Below are positions 18,046 through 28,428 of a stretch of DNA of 64,000 nt, one piece after another (within the stretch, counting starts at the first letter, position 1; every line of letters begins with the position of its first letter). The notes under the pieces are model-generated. The model was not told the DNA's origin. It made no database searches and saw nothing but the letters and a program-made list of their open reading frames with translations. The position numbers were made by a program, and so were the translations under genes. The stretch is taken from positions 111,834 through 175,833 of the forward strand of contig NZ_FOOY01000007.1 of assembly GCF_900113325.1 (NCBI RefSeq). Reading direction: 5' to 3'. This stretch comes from Sporolactobacillus nakayamae. Lineage in GTDB: Bacteria > Bacillota > Bacilli > Bacillales > Sporolactobacillaceae.

Positions 18046-18117
18046 AGGGCGTTGGGCAAGTGGTTAAGCCAATGGATTCTCATTCCATGATCGCGGGTTC
18101 AATTCCCGTACGCCCTC
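18046..18117 (+). tRNA. tRNA-Glu with anticodon CUC
   Basis: A full cloverleaf can be drawn. The acceptor stem is AGGGCGT/ACGCCCT (7 bp) and the D arm is GGC/GCC with GG in the loop. The anticodon stem is ATGGA/TCCAT with loop TTCTCAT, giving anticodon CTC (reads GAG, Glu). The variable loop has 4 nt, and the T arm is GCGGG/CCCGT with TTCAATT. Odd points are an A1-U72 first pair, C as the discriminator base, and no encoded CCA. A dedicated CUC glutamate tRNA is not usual in Bacilli, where UUC often reads both codons. Confidence 0.8.
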
Positions 18118-18129
18118 TATAAGGAACCG

Positions 18130-18165
18130 AATGCCATCCTACCTAAAGGGATGGCATTTATTTTG
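18130..18165 (+). terminator. Terminator after the tRNA gene
   Basis: AATGCCATCC pairs with GGGATGGCATT, followed by TATTTT. Confidence 0.8.
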
Positions 18166-18286
18166 CACATTATATTGTAAGCGTTTACATTTTAGGCTAC
18201 AATAAATAAGGGTAATGTGAACAAAATGTGACAGGATCATTGAATGAAGGATTCTCTGAATTTATCGATACCGTCAAAGGGGATGG

Positions 18287-19495
18287 ATGATTTTGGATAG
18301 AAAACGAATCGTTATTTTGGGAGCGGGTTACGGTGGATTGCGCGCATTGAAAAAACTTCAGAAGATGAAACCGGATGCTGAACTCTTTCTTATTGATAAG
18401 AATGATTACCATTGTGAGACGACTTCTCTTCATGAGGTCGCAGCAGGTACGGCGGACGCTGAGGAAATCTGCTATTCTCTTAATTTAGTCATTGATCGAA
18501 AGCGAACAACATTCATCCAAGATACGGTTATGCGCGTGGATCGGAAATTCAAACGCGTGATTCTGAAGGAACATGAGCCGATTGCTTATGATTACCTGCT
18601 CATCAGTTTAGGCTTTGAACCGGAGTATTTTGGCATAGCGGGGATGGATCACTATGGATTGTCTATTTCGGATATTCCTTCAGTAACACGAATAAGAGCA
18701 CACATTGAAGGTGAGTTTAAAAAATGGACGAATGATCATCGACCGGAGCATTTGATTATTGCTGTTGGAGGAGCGGGATTTACAAGCTTTGAATTCCTAG
18801 GGGAACTGACCCATCGCATTCCAAAATTGATTGAACGTTATCAGGTCGACCGACAATTAGTAAGGGTCATCTGCATTGAACCAACATCTGACGCACTCCC
18901 TATGTTCAATCGGCATCTTGCTGAGTATGGCGCCCATAAACTAAGCGATCGTGGTGTGGCCTTTGTGATTGGCCGTGTCAGCGGTATTGATGGTGAGCAA
19001 ATTTATTATAAAGCTGATAATCAGGAGCACACGCTACGTGCAGGAACGTTTATTTGGACCGGGGGTGTCAGCGGCAGTTCTGTGGTCATTGAATCGGGTT
19101 TTGACCAACGACGTGGGCGTGTCATGGTCACTGATGATCTGTCAGTAGCGGATGATGCAACTATTTTGATTATAGGGGATTGCTCGGCAGTCATTGACCC
19201 CGAAAGCGGACGTCCGTATCCGACAACGGCGCAGATCGCAATGCAACAGGCGGACTGCGCTGCATATAATTTAAACGCAATGCTGGATGGACGTCCGACA
19301 AAGCCATTTGTATTTAAATTCATGGGGACGGTTTGTTCACTAGGAAGAGATGATGCGGTTGGAGAAATCATGGGTAGAGATTTGAAAGGCCGTCCGGCGT
19401 CAATTATGAAGAAAGTAATTGAAAATCGTTCACTGGCAAAGATCGGCGGTGTTGAAACAATGATCAAGAAAGGCCGATTCAGCTTAAGCAAATAA
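18287..19495 (+). CDS. ndh: Type II NADH dehydrogenase (FAD-dependent, non-proton-pumping)
   Basis: 402 residues of the NDH-2 family, a peripheral membrane flavoprotein that oxidises NADH and reduces quinone. The N-terminal FAD loop is VILGAGYGGLRALKKL. The second dinucleotide fold at about 160-170 reads AVGGAGFTSFEFLGEL, with an Ala-Gly-Phe-Thr variant of the usual GGGxTGVE. IIGDCSAV...YPTTAQIAMQQ is the C-terminal FAD/quinone region. The start ATG follows AAAGGGGATGG. It would let a fermentative cell burn NADH with oxygen. Single gene with a strong shared terminator. Confidence 0.9.
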   Translation: MILDRKRIVILGAGYGGLRALKKLQKMKPDAELFLIDKNDYHCETTSLHEVAAGTADAEEICYSLNLVIDRKRTTFIQDTVMRVDRKFKRVILKEHEPIAYDYLLISLGFEPEYFGIAGMDHYGLSISDIPSVTRIRAHIEGEFKKWTNDHRPEHLIIAVGGAGFTSFEFLGELTHRIPKLIERYQVDRQLVRVICIEPTSDALPMFNRHLAEYGAHKLSDRGVAFVIGRVSGIDGEQIYYKADNQEHTLRAGTFIWTGGVSGSSVVIESGFDQRRGRVMVTDDLSVADDATILIIGDCSAVIDPESGRPYPTTAQIAMQQADCAAYNLNAMLDGRPTKPFVFKFMGTVCSLGRDDAVGEIMGRDLKGRPASIMKKVIENRSLAKIGGVETMIKKGRFSLSK

Positions 19496-19518
19496 GTACT
19501 TTCTAACCGGTGTAAAAT

Positions 19519-19560
19519 GAGAATGGGCCTGCAAAAATGATTTGCAGGCCCATTCTCTAT
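19519..19560. terminator. Strong bidirectional terminator
   Basis: A 17-bp perfect stem (GAGAATGGGCCTGCAAA and its complement) with a 5-nt loop, between the convergent ndh and metY genes. Confidence 0.9.
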
Positions 19561-19600
19561 TTCATAACCCCCATAAGGCAGTTCTCTCTTTTTTTTGTGA

Positions 19601-20917
<1,317 letters not shown>

Positions 20918-20974
20918 CTATACCTTTGAGTGTTTTCATTAAATAAAATCTTAGAAAGGATGTGCGAGCAGATT

Positions 20975-21131
20975 AAAAGACCGCTTCCCGCAGAATTTAG
21001 AGGGAAACGGTCTTTACGCCGATTCGTTTCTTATCTGCCAGAATTTAATCTGCTGGAATTAACACCATACACAAGATACTGTGCTGGTTGTCGGGCTTCG
21101 TCGGGCCAGTCCCTCCGCCACTCTTGATAAG
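20975..21131 (-). ncRNA. SAM-I riboswitch (S-box) with terminator
   Basis: On the minus strand the aptamer runs from 21131 (CTTATCAAGAG) to 21030 and contains GGCGGAGGGACTGGCCCGACGA-type core motifs, the central S-box consensus, closing with GATAAG. A terminator follows at 21015-20975 (AGACCGTTTCCC / GGGAAGCGGTCT plus TTTT). It is placed 70 nt before metY. This is a textbook transcription-terminating S-box leader. Confidence 0.95.
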
Positions 21132-21149
21132 ATTTATTTAATTGAATTT

Positions 21150-21178
21150 AGTTTAGCTTGAACATTTCTGTTTGTCAA
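21150..21178 (-). promoter_or_regulatory. Sigma-A promoter of the S-box/metY transcript
   Basis: On the minus strand, perfect TTGACA (21178-21173), 17-nt spacer, TAAACT (21155-21150). Transcription would start about 10 nt before the aptamer. Confidence 0.8.
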
Positions 21179-21221
21179 GCATAAATACAAGTAATTTGGT
21201 AGATTTAATTATAAATATAAA

Positions 21222-21253
21222 AATGGCGAATGTATCATACATTCGCCACTTTT
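21222..21253 (-). terminator. Terminator of the aldehyde dehydrogenase gene
   Basis: TGGCGAATGTA / TACATTCGCCA stem with T-rich flanks on the minus strand, 24 nt after the stop. Confidence 0.85.
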
Positions 21254-21276
21254 ATAGAATGTTTTTTATGCCTTAA

Positions 21277-22773
21277 TTAATAGAGCCCGTCAACCGTTTC
21301 CTTTGTGCTGATGTAAATGTTTTTCGTTTGTGTATAGGCATCGAGAATACTCTTATAGGTTTCACGACCGATGCCGGATTTCTTGTAGCCGCCGAATGGA
21401 GCGCCTGCAGGAAGCTGGTTATAGGTGTTGACCCACATACGGCCGGTGCGTACGCTGCGTGCCACACGAAGCGCTTTGTTGATGTCACGCGTCCATACCG
21501 CGCCGCCAAGACCATAATCGGATTGGTTAGCCAGCTTGATAGCTTCGTCGGCATCCTTGAATTTGATCACGGTTGCCACCGGTCCGAAGATTTCTTCTTG
21601 CGCGATACGCATATCGTTGTTTGCATCCGCAAGAAGTGTCGGCGCCATAAAGACCCCTTTGTCAAGGTTGTTGTCGGTCAGCTGGCATCCGCCGGTTACA
21701 AGCTTCGCACCTTCATCCTGACCTATTTTTACATAGTCCAAGATTTTTTCCAATTGACGTTTGTTGACTTGAGCGCCCATCTGAACGCCATCTTCCCAAG
21801 GAAGACCCACATTAACTTTTTCGAACGCTTCTTTTAGGGCACTTACGAATTTGTCGTAGATACCTTCCTGAACGAAGATTCGTGAGCCTGCACAGCAAAC
21901 TTGACCTTGATTGAACAGTATGCCAAGCTGTGCACCTTCAATCGCACGTTCCCACGGAGCATCATCAAAGAAAATGTTTGCTGATTTGCCGCCAAGTTCA
22001 AGTGTTGCCGGGATCAAGCGTTTTGCAGCAGCCGCGGCAACTTCATAACCGATTTGAGTCGAGCCGGTGAACGCGAGTTTTGCGAAGCCTGGATGGTGCA
22101 GCATGTAGTCGCCGGAATCAGAACCGCGTCCGGTGACAACGTTTACAACTCCGTCAGGAAGCGCCTGATCGAAGATTTTAGCCAATTCAAGCAGACTCAA
22201 TGATGTTGATGATGACGGGTGAATAACAACTGTGTTGCCTGCGGCGATGGCCGGAGCGATCTTCCATGCTGCCATCAGCAATGGGAAGTTCCAAGGAACG
22301 ATCTGTCCGACGACACCGACAGGTTCTTTTAAATTAATGGTTAATGTATTTTCATCAAGTGCATTTGCTGTTCCTTCTTCAGAACGGATAACTCCGGCGA
22401 AGTAGCGGAAGTGGTCGGAGCTTGCCGGAACGTCAACGGTTTTCGTTTCACGAAGCGGCTTACCGTTATCTAACGTTTCAACAAGTGCCAATCGGTCGGC
22501 GTTTTCATCGATCAAGTCGGCGATTTTCAGCAAGATCGTGCTTTTTTCTTGAATGCTGACTTCTTTCCAAGATTCAAAAGCTTTTGTAGCAGCTTCCACG
22601 GCAGCGTCTACATCGGCGTGGCTCGCGTCTGTGAATTCGGTCAACTTTTTACCCGTACTAGGGTTATAGCTTGCTATTTTCTTACCCTCGGAACCTTCAA
22701 CCCATTTGCCGCCGATATATAATTTATAGTCAGTGTCTACTGCGTGTTCCAGGACTGTGTCTTGAATGCTCAT
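21277..22773 (-). CDS. NAD(P)-dependent aldehyde dehydrogenase
   Basis: 498-residue cytosolic ALDH-superfamily enzyme oxidising aldehydes to acids. The catalytic Cys is about 293 in NQGQVCCAGSR, the general-base Glu about 259 in LELGGKSAN, and the oxyanion Asn is in PWNFPLLMAAWK. The closest well-known relatives are Bacillus DhaS/AldA-type enzymes; the natural substrate cannot be read. The ATG at 22773 is chosen since AAGGGAAGA lies about 8 nt upstream; the TTG at 22791 has none. Monocistronic. Confidence 0.92.
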   Translation of the reverse strand: MSIQDTVLEHAVDTDYKLYIGGKWVEGSEGKKIASYNPSTGKKLTEFTDASHADVDAAVEAATKAFESWKEVSIQEKSTILLKIADLIDENADRLALVETLDNGKPLRETKTVDVPASSDHFRYFAGVIRSEEGTANALDENTLTINLKEPVGVVGQIVPWNFPLLMAAWKIAPAIAAGNTVVIHPSSSTSLSLLELAKIFDQALPDGVVNVVTGRGSDSGDYMLHHPGFAKLAFTGSTQIGYEVAAAAAKRLIPATLELGGKSANIFFDDAPWERAIEGAQLGILFNQGQVCCAGSRIFVQEGIYDKFVSALKEAFEKVNVGLPWEDGVQMGAQVNKRQLEKILDYVKIGQDEGAKLVTGGCQLTDNNLDKGVFMAPTLLADANNDMRIAQEEIFGPVATVIKFKDADEAIKLANQSDYGLGGAVWTRDINKALRVARSVRTGRMWVNTYNQLPAGAPFGGYKKSGIGRETYKSILDAYTQTKNIYISTKETVDGLY

Positions 22774-22916
22774 TGCACATCTTCCCTTCAATAGTTGGTG
22801 TAATTAATATCACATGTCTATTGTAATGCAGACCTTCAAAAATGAAAAAGAAAACGCTCTCTTTTTTTGAAACAATTAAAAATTAATGCATCAGTGCGCA
22901 GCAAGGGAAGCATTTG

Positions 22917-23885
22917 TTACTCAAAGGGATAACGAATGCCCCACTGGTCACGCACATTAGTCATGATTTTCATCACTCCGTCGGTGAGCGGAATCGTCTG
23001 TTCCTCAATCTCTGCATTAACTACGGCGTTCATATAGTCATATTCATAAACCATTGCTTTGGCAGTATTTCCGGCCTCAATTCGTTCGACACGACCATCT
23101 GGGTACGTAATCGTCGCTTTGTCTGCTCGCGGAAAATTGTCTACAGTGATATAGCCCTTATCACCGGTAACAATTCCACGTTTCGGTAATTTTGCCCGCA
23201 TTGTGAGCGTTATGACACCCATTTGATCATCGGGATTTTTTAGGATGATGCCTGATTGTTCATCCACACCAGTCTCAAAAGGTTTAACCGTAGTTAAAAT
23301 TTCATTAGGCTGGCTCTTTAAGAAGAACCGCGCAAAAGAAAGGGCATATGTGCCGATGTCAAGCAGTGCCCCGCCGGCGAGATCCATATTAAAGAAACGA
23401 CTGGTTACTTCATATGGTTTTAGACTGCCAAAGGTTACGTTAACCATTTTGACTTCGCCAATCGCACCGCTCTCGACGACTTCCTTTAACTTTTGATAAA
23501 GCGGCATATGATAAATTGTCATTGCTTCAGCAACGATCAGGCCTTTCTGTTTAGCGAAACGAAGGACGGGATCAAACTGCCTGCTGCTTACGGTAATTGC
23601 CTTTTCACAGAGGACATGCTTGCCATACTCCAAACACTTAAGCAGATAGCTGTAGTGATTTGAATGCGGGGTCGCGAGGTAGACGACATCAATACTCGGA
23701 TCATTTAAAAGGTCATCATAATTTCCATATGCCTTATCAATAGAATGCTTATCCGCAAATACATGTGCTCGCTCTAAGCTGCGTGATCCGACACCATAAA
23801 TCTTCCGTCCGTGGGCATGCACTGTCTGTGCGAATTCAGAAGCGATCGCCCCAGGGCCAATTATGGCCCATTTCAATTCTTTCAT
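22917..23885 (-). CDS. Gfo/Idh/MocA-family oxidoreductase
   Basis: 322 residues. WAIIGPGAIASEFAQ at the N-terminus is the NAD(P) loop, and YGKHVLCEKAITVS contains the EKP-like motif, here EKA with Ala replacing the usual Pro. GGALLDIGTYALSFARFFL is the typical C-terminal catalytic region (GxxxDxGxY). It probably acts on a sugar, inositol or trans-dihydrodiol-type substrate. The start ATG overlaps the rpiA stop by one base (TAATG), so translation is coupled to rpiA. Confidence 0.88.
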   Translation of the reverse strand: MKELKWAIIGPGAIASEFAQTVHAHGRKIYGVGSRSLERAHVFADKHSIDKAYGNYDDLLNDPSIDVVYLATPHSNHYSYLLKCLEYGKHVLCEKAITVSSRQFDPVLRFAKQKGLIVAEAMTIYHMPLYQKLKEVVESGAIGEVKMVNVTFGSLKPYEVTSRFFNMDLAGGALLDIGTYALSFARFFLKSQPNEILTTVKPFETGVDEQSGIILKNPDDQMGVITLTMRAKLPKRGIVTGDKGYITVDNFPRADKATITYPDGRVERIEAGNTAKAMVYEYDYMNAVVNAEIEEQTIPLTDGVMKIMTNVRDQWGIRYPFE

Positions 23886-24583
23886 TATATCGAAACCTCG
23901 CGATTTGGCTTGTTCAACCATCTCATGCCACTTTCTCCGGCGATTAGAGCCTTTGTTGCGACATCTACGAAAAGAGAAGTGTCGATCACGCCGCGGATAG
24001 CCTGCAAATCGTTATCCAGTTTACGAATATCATTCACTTGATTAAAAGATACGTCCATTAACGGGTGGCCATTGTCGGAAATTGTAAATCCATCTTTTGC
24101 GGCGCTTCGCCGCATGGCTGGTTTGCCGCCTAATTGTTCGACTCTGCTTCGAGCGTAGGCAAGCGCGTCCGTCAAAATCTCGAGAACCACTGGCTTTTCA
24201 AAAGTCAGTATCGGTGCATATTTGGATTCATCCACGAGAAGAATATACTCATCGGACATCGTTCCAATCAGCTTTTCCTTCGTGTGAATTCCGCCTCCGC
24301 TCTTTAAAGCGTTAAGCTGGGCATCGACTTGATCGCAGCCATCAAAAGCCAGATCAATATGGTCAACGCATTCGGTGTGAAGCACCTGTAGCCCATTCTC
24401 CAAGCAGAGTAGTTTAGTTTGCGCGGAAGGAGTGACAATCTGAATGTCGAAATTCGGTTTTTCTTTAATAAAGTGAATCAGGTGGCTGATCGTGCTTCCC
24501 CCGCCTAGTCCTATGACCGAATGATTCGGAATAATTGCCAAGGCTTCTTTAGCACAATCTTTTTTAATGTCCGCGGGACTCAT
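23885..24583 (-). CDS. rpiA: Ribose-5-phosphate isomerase A
   Basis: 232 residues, the RpiA length. It interconverts ribose 5-phosphate and ribulose 5-phosphate. VIGLGGGSTISHLI, the Asp pair in DLAFDGCDQVD, and LKSGGGIHTKEKL (phosphate and catalytic loops) are family hallmarks; GGGST is a slightly divergent form of GTGST. Of several clustered ATGs, 24583 has the best-spaced site (GGTGAGG, 9 nt). Overlaps the downstream oxidoreductase by one base. It links to the deoxyribose/ribose salvage genes at 14.6-17.9 kb by pathway. Confidence 0.9.
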   Translation of the reverse strand: MSPADIKKDCAKEALAIIPNHSVIGLGGGSTISHLIHFIKEKPNFDIQIVTPSAQTKLLCLENGLQVLHTECVDHIDLAFDGCDQVDAQLNALKSGGGIHTKEKLIGTMSDEYILLVDESKYAPILTFEKPVVLEILTDALAYARSRVEQLGGKPAMRRSAAKDGFTISDNGHPLMDVSFNQVNDIRKLDNDLQAIRGVIDTSLFVDVATKALIAGESGMRWLNKPNREVSI

Positions 24584-24762
24584 GTTCATCATCCTCACCT
24601 GCACATATGTGCGATATTGAATAATATGTGCCATTTAATGGATTAAGTATACCATACGCCAATATAGTGTCAAACAATCTTGCTTGCCTCGGTTGAACTA
24701 GTAAAGAGAGGGTGTTTCAGAGTGTTTTCTGATTCGATAATTAATTAACAAAAATAAAGTAA

Positions 24763-24791
24763 TATGAAAATAATTTTGAATGATGTATAAT
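24763..24791 (+). promoter_or_regulatory. Candidate promoter of the pxp cluster
   Basis: Perfect TATAAT (24786-24791) with a poor -35 (TATGAA, 17 nt upstream), 32 nt before the first gene. Confidence 0.4.
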
Positions 24792-24822
24792 TTTTATATA
24801 ATTTCTTTAGGAGGATATATAA

Positions 24823-26034
24823 GTGGTAAAAAAGAAAAATACAGCTTTTGGCATCGCGATGGGTGCAGCGTTTTTGATGGCGATGTCAGCAGTTGGACCT
24901 GGCTTTCTAACTCAAACCGCCGCGTTCACGGGACAGCTTGGCGCGGATTTCGGTTTTGCAATACTTGTGTGTATTTTGGTTGATATCGGTGTTCAGTTGA
25001 ATATTTGGCGGATCATTTGTGTATCAGGGAAAAAAGCGCAAACCATAGCTAATGAACTGGTGCCTGGTCTTGGCTATTTGCTCACTACATTAATTGTTAT
25101 TGGCGGCCTGACGTTTAACATTGGCAATATCGGCGGTGTCGGTCTTGGGTTCAATGTTCTGTTCGGTATCACTCCGGAAAATGGTGCGTTGATAGGCGGA
25201 GCGATTGCTCTGGTTATTTTTCTTGTTCGGAACGCGCTAATCGTCATGGACCGGACGGTGCAAGTGCTCGCAGCAGTCAAAGTCCTGCTGATTATCTTTA
25301 TTGTAGCAATCAGTTCACCTCCGGTTGGACAAGCGGCACTTCATACGTTCGTACCTTCTCATATTGACTTTTATTCTATTGTGACGATCGTCGGTGGAAC
25401 GGTGGGCGGATACATATCCTTTTCCGGCGGACATAGATTGCTGGAAGGCGGACTTAAAGGGAAAGAAAGCATTCGTTATATCAATGGAGGCGCATTAACT
25501 GGAATCGGTGTTGCATCAATCATTCGTGTGCTGCTGTTCCTGGCCGCGCTAGCTGTTATTGCGGAGGGCTTCAAGCTTAATCCGCTTAATCCGGCGGCCA
25601 GCATTTTCAGTGCGGCGGCGGGTGATTTCGGATATAAGTTCTTTGGGTTAGTTCTGCTTGCAGCCGGAATGACGTCTACTTTAGGCTCAACCTTTACTTC
25701 AGTGTCATTTTTGGATTATTCTAAAGCTGAGAGTGAAACGAATATCTATCATAAATTGCGTCCGTATCTGATCATTTTCTTCATTGTTTTTTCAACAGCG
25801 GTTTTCTATTTTATCGGCAGTCCTGCTAAGGTACTCTTGATGGTTGGCGCAATTAACGGGCTGATTCTGCCGATTGCCTTAGCTATCTTGCTTGTTGCTG
25901 TGACGAAGAAAAAGATAATGGGCGAATTCTATAAGCATCCCATTTGGCTCACTATTTTCGGTTGGATAATCGTTGTATTCATGGCTTATGCAGGTATCCA
26001 ATCTGTGATAAAGGGATTCTCATCAATTTTCTGA
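24823..26034 (+). CDS. ycsG: NRAMP-superfamily permease, YcsG-like
   Basis: 403 residues with about eleven hydrophobic segments and the LeuT/NRAMP-fold start MAMSAVGPGFLTQTAAFT, where DPG of true metal transporters is replaced by VGPG. That replacement, and its place before pxpA, identify it as the Bacillus YcsG type. It may import 5-oxoproline or another organic substrate rather than divalent metal; that is inference. GTG start with AGGAGG. First gene of a five-gene run. Confidence 0.88.
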   Translation: MVKKKNTAFGIAMGAAFLMAMSAVGPGFLTQTAAFTGQLGADFGFAILVCILVDIGVQLNIWRIICVSGKKAQTIANELVPGLGYLLTTLIVIGGLTFNIGNIGGVGLGFNVLFGITPENGALIGGAIALVIFLVRNALIVMDRTVQVLAAVKVLLIIFIVAISSPPVGQAALHTFVPSHIDFYSIVTIVGGTVGGYISFSGGHRLLEGGLKGKESIRYINGGALTGIGVASIIRVLLFLAALAVIAEGFKLNPLNPAASIFSAAAGDFGYKFFGLVLLAAGMTSTLGSTFTSVSFLDYSKAESETNIYHKLRPYLIIFFIVFSTAVFYFIGSPAKVLLMVGAINGLILPIALAILLVAVTKKKIMGEFYKHPIWLTIFGWIIVVFMAYAGIQSVIKGFSSIF

Positions 26035-26055
26035 GATTAAAAAGGAATGATTTAA

Positions 26056-26817
26056 ATGAACCAAGTTGATCTGAACTGTGATCTAGGAGAGAGTTTCGGA
26101 CACTATGTCATTGGAAATGATGAGCAGGTTCTTCCGCTGATTTCATCGGCAAATGTCGCTTGCGGTTTTCATGCAGGTGATTTCTCGGAAATGCAGCGGA
26201 CGGTGGCTCGTGCAAAGAAAAATGACGTGGCCGTTGGTGCACATCCGGGTCTTCCGGATCTAGAAGGATTCGGAAGACGGGAAATGGACGTCACCCCCTC
26301 TGAGGTTTATGATATGGTCGTTTATCAGATTGGCGCGCTTCAGGCAGTCGCGAAAGCACAAGATGTTAAGCTGAATCATGTAAAGCCGCACGGCGCGCTG
26401 TATCATATGGCGTCTGATCAAGAAAAATATGCAAAGGCAGTTGTTCAAGCGGTTGCGGATGTGAATACTGATTTGATTCTGTTCGGTATGGACGGAACAT
26501 TCTTAACGTCGGTCGGTGAAAAAGCCGGACTTCATGTTGTTTATGAGGCATTTGCTGATCGCACCTATCAACGGGACGGATCGCTGACATCCAGATCACA
26601 TCCGAACGCGCTCATTACCGATACGAATCAAGCGCTAAAACAAGTTGTGCAGATGCTTCAGGAGGGAACGGTGACGACAGCCGAAGGGGAGAAAATAAAG
26701 CTGCGAGCAGAAACAATCTGTGTTCACGGAGACGGTACTGCCGCGCTTGCGTTTGCCGCGACGATTCGGAGCGAGCTGCAGAATTGCGGAATAAAGATTG
26801 AAGCCTGGCATGGGTGA
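26056..26817 (+). CDS. pxpA: 5-oxoprolinase subunit A (LamB/YcsF family)
   Basis: 253 residues, the full family length. VDLNCDLGESFG (residues 3-14), SANVACGFHAGD and GAHPGLPDLEGFGRR are signature stretches; ETICVHGDG near the C-terminus is the last. With PxpB and PxpC it opens 5-oxoproline (pyroglutamate) to glutamate using ATP. It lies 21 nt after ycsG with GGAATGA-type spacing, in one operon. Confidence 0.95.
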   Translation: MNQVDLNCDLGESFGHYVIGNDEQVLPLISSANVACGFHAGDFSEMQRTVARAKKNDVAVGAHPGLPDLEGFGRREMDVTPSEVYDMVVYQIGALQAVAKAQDVKLNHVKPHGALYHMASDQEKYAKAVVQAVADVNTDLILFGMDGTFLTSVGEKAGLHVVYEAFADRTYQRDGSLTSRSHPNALITDTNQALKQVVQMLQEGTVTTAEGEKIKLRAETICVHGDGTAALAFAATIRSELQNCGIKIEAWHG

Positions 26818-26835
26818 ACTTAGGAGATGAGCGAA

Positions 26836-27636
26836 ATGATCGACTATTTGGCACTTGCGGAAAAATCACCATCGGACGTCCGCGAATTGATTCGTGCCGG
26901 AGAGTGGGACCAACCAACCAGCGGCTTGTCCAACGGCCATACACAGGCGAACCTTGTGATTCTGCCGGAAAAATATGCCTATGATTTTTTGCTGTTTTGC
27001 CAGCGAAACCCAAAGCCGTGCCCGTTGCTAGAGGTTCTGGACACGGGCGACCCAATCGTGAAATTAATGGCTGACCACGCGGATATCCGGACGGATATCC
27101 CTAAATACCGTATTTACAAAAATGGGGTAATGCATTCAGAGGTGACGGATTTACGTCCTTTCTGGCGGGAGGACTTCGTATCATTTCTGATTGGCTGCAG
27201 CTTCAGCTTTGAACAAGCGCTCTTAGAAAATGATATTCCGGTTCGCCAGATTGAGGAACAGTGCAACGTGCCAATGTATCGGACGACTATCCCATGTAAA
27301 TCCGCGGGTGTTTTTCAAGGACCTATGGTGGTCAGCATGCGACCGATGTCTGAAGAGCAAGCCATTCGGGCGATACAGGTAACGACACGTTATCCATCCG
27401 TACATGGAGCGCCGATTCATTTCGGCAATCCGGATAAAATTGGCATTCATGACCTCGGGCATCCGGATTTTGGCGCAGCGGTAACCATTCGTGAAGGTGA
27501 AATTCCTGTGTTCTGGGCGTGCGGGGTCACGCCTCAGGCAGCGGTTATGGCTTCCAAACCGGAACTGGCGATTACGCATTCACCAGGCCATATGTTCATA
27601 ACGGATCAAAAAGATACAGCATTCAGTATCATGTAA
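26836..27636 (+). CDS. ycsI: YcsI/DUF1445 family protein (D-glutamate cyclase superfamily)
   Basis: 266 residues. RELIRAGEWDQPTSGLSNGHTQANLVILP and SFLIGCSFSFEQALLEN are DUF1445 landmarks; PVFWACGVTPQAAV and ITHSPGHMFITD close the protein. Bacterial members are annotated as putative hydro-lyases; the mammalian relative turns D-glutamate into 5-oxo-D-proline, which fits the 5-oxoprolinase neighbours. The ATG at 26836 is chosen since AGGAG abuts the earlier ATG at 26827 with no spacer but lies 9 nt from this one. Confidence 0.9.
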   Translation: MIDYLALAEKSPSDVRELIRAGEWDQPTSGLSNGHTQANLVILPEKYAYDFLLFCQRNPKPCPLLEVLDTGDPIVKLMADHADIRTDIPKYRIYKNGVMHSEVTDLRPFWREDFVSFLIGCSFSFEQALLENDIPVRQIEEQCNVPMYRTTIPCKSAGVFQGPMVVSMRPMSEEQAIRAIQVTTRYPSVHGAPIHFGNPDKIGIHDLGHPDFGAAVTIREGEIPVFWACGVTPQAAVMASKPELAITHSPGHMFITDQKDTAFSIM

Positions 27637-27661
27637 GCTATTTTATGAAAAAAATCATTTG

Positions 27662-27686
27662 AAACTTGCCATTTGGCAAGTTTCTT
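27662..27686 (+). other. Small intra-operon hairpin
   Basis: AAACTTGCC / GGCAAGTTT stem with a 4-nt loop, followed by only CTTCATT. Too short a U tract for a strong terminator; it could lower expression of pxpBC or act as an RNA-processing site. Confidence 0.4.
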
Positions 27687-27708
27687 CATTAGAAGGGGCA
27701 ACAGCACG

Positions 27709-28428
27709 ATGAAGATTGAGCCATTTGGCGATCAAGCTGTCCGAGTTATCTTTGGCGATCAAATAGCGCCTGAAATCCAGTTGAAAATCAATCAATTTAC
27801 GCTGCTGTTTGATCGCGAACCATTTAGCGGGTTTATTGAATATGTGCCTGCCTATACAAATGTCGTGTTCTATTACAATCCAATAATTGTGATTGAAAGC
27901 GGTCGGAAGGATATATCAGCACAGCGACAAGTCATTGACTATTTAACGAATGTATCAAAACGGATGGATGACTGCGCGGATAACGAAGAAAAAAGAAGAG
28001 TTGTCCATATTCCGGTTTGCTATGGGCAGGATTTCGGACCGGATCTCGAAGAAGTGGCGGCGATTCATCACTTCAGCACAAATGAAGTAATTGAAAGGCA
28101 TAGCGCACCGAAGTATCTCGTCTACATGCTTGGATTTGCACCGGGCTTTCCTTTTTTAGGGGGGTTACCTGAGGCGCTTGCCACACCGAGACGGGCGACA
28201 CCCCGACTGAAAATTGCCGCCGGTTCAGTCGGTATCGCAGGGAAACAGACAGGCGCTTATCCGCTTGATTCTCCCGGCGGATGGCAGATTATCGGAAGGA
28301 CGCCCGTGCCGCTTTTTACACCGAAGGCAGATCCTCCAACGCTGCTTTCAGCTGGAGATTTGGTTAAATTCGATCCGATTTCGGTGCAGGAATACATGCG
28401 GATTAAGGAGGGACATCAATGGCATTGA
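27709..28428 (+). CDS. pxpB: 5-oxoprolinase subunit B (KipI)
   Basis: 239 residues. EPFGDQAVRVIFGD at the start, HIPVCYGQDFGPDLEEVA in the middle and GFAPGFPFLGGLPEALATPRR are PxpB/KipI signatures. In B. subtilis KipI also inhibits the sporulation kinase KinA, so this gene may touch sporulation control as well as pyroglutamate use. The ATG at 27709 follows AAGGGGC; the upstream frame overlaps the hairpin and lacks a site. It overlaps pxpC by 10 nt. Confidence 0.93.
   Translation: MKIEPFGDQAVRVIFGDQIAPEIQLKINQFTLLFDREPFSGFIEYVPAYTNVVFYYNPIIVIESGRKDISAQRQVIDYLTNVSKRMDDCADNEEKRRVVHIPVCYGQDFGPDLEEVAAIHHFSTNEVIERHSAPKYLVYMLGFAPGFPFLGGLPEALATPRRATPRLKIAAGSVGIAGKQTGAYPLDSPGGWQIIGRTPVPLFTPKADPPTLLSAGDLVKFDPISVQEYMRIKEGHQWH

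Noticed and set aside
18046..18117. Acceptor stem starting at GGGCGTT (18047)
   Set aside because: That register leaves a T-T mismatch at pair 7-66 and misplaces U8; starting at A18046 gives seven pairs and U8.
27662..27686. Strong intrinsic terminator within the pxp operon
   Set aside because: The stem is 9 bp with hardly any U run, and pxpB must be expressed with pxpA for activity.
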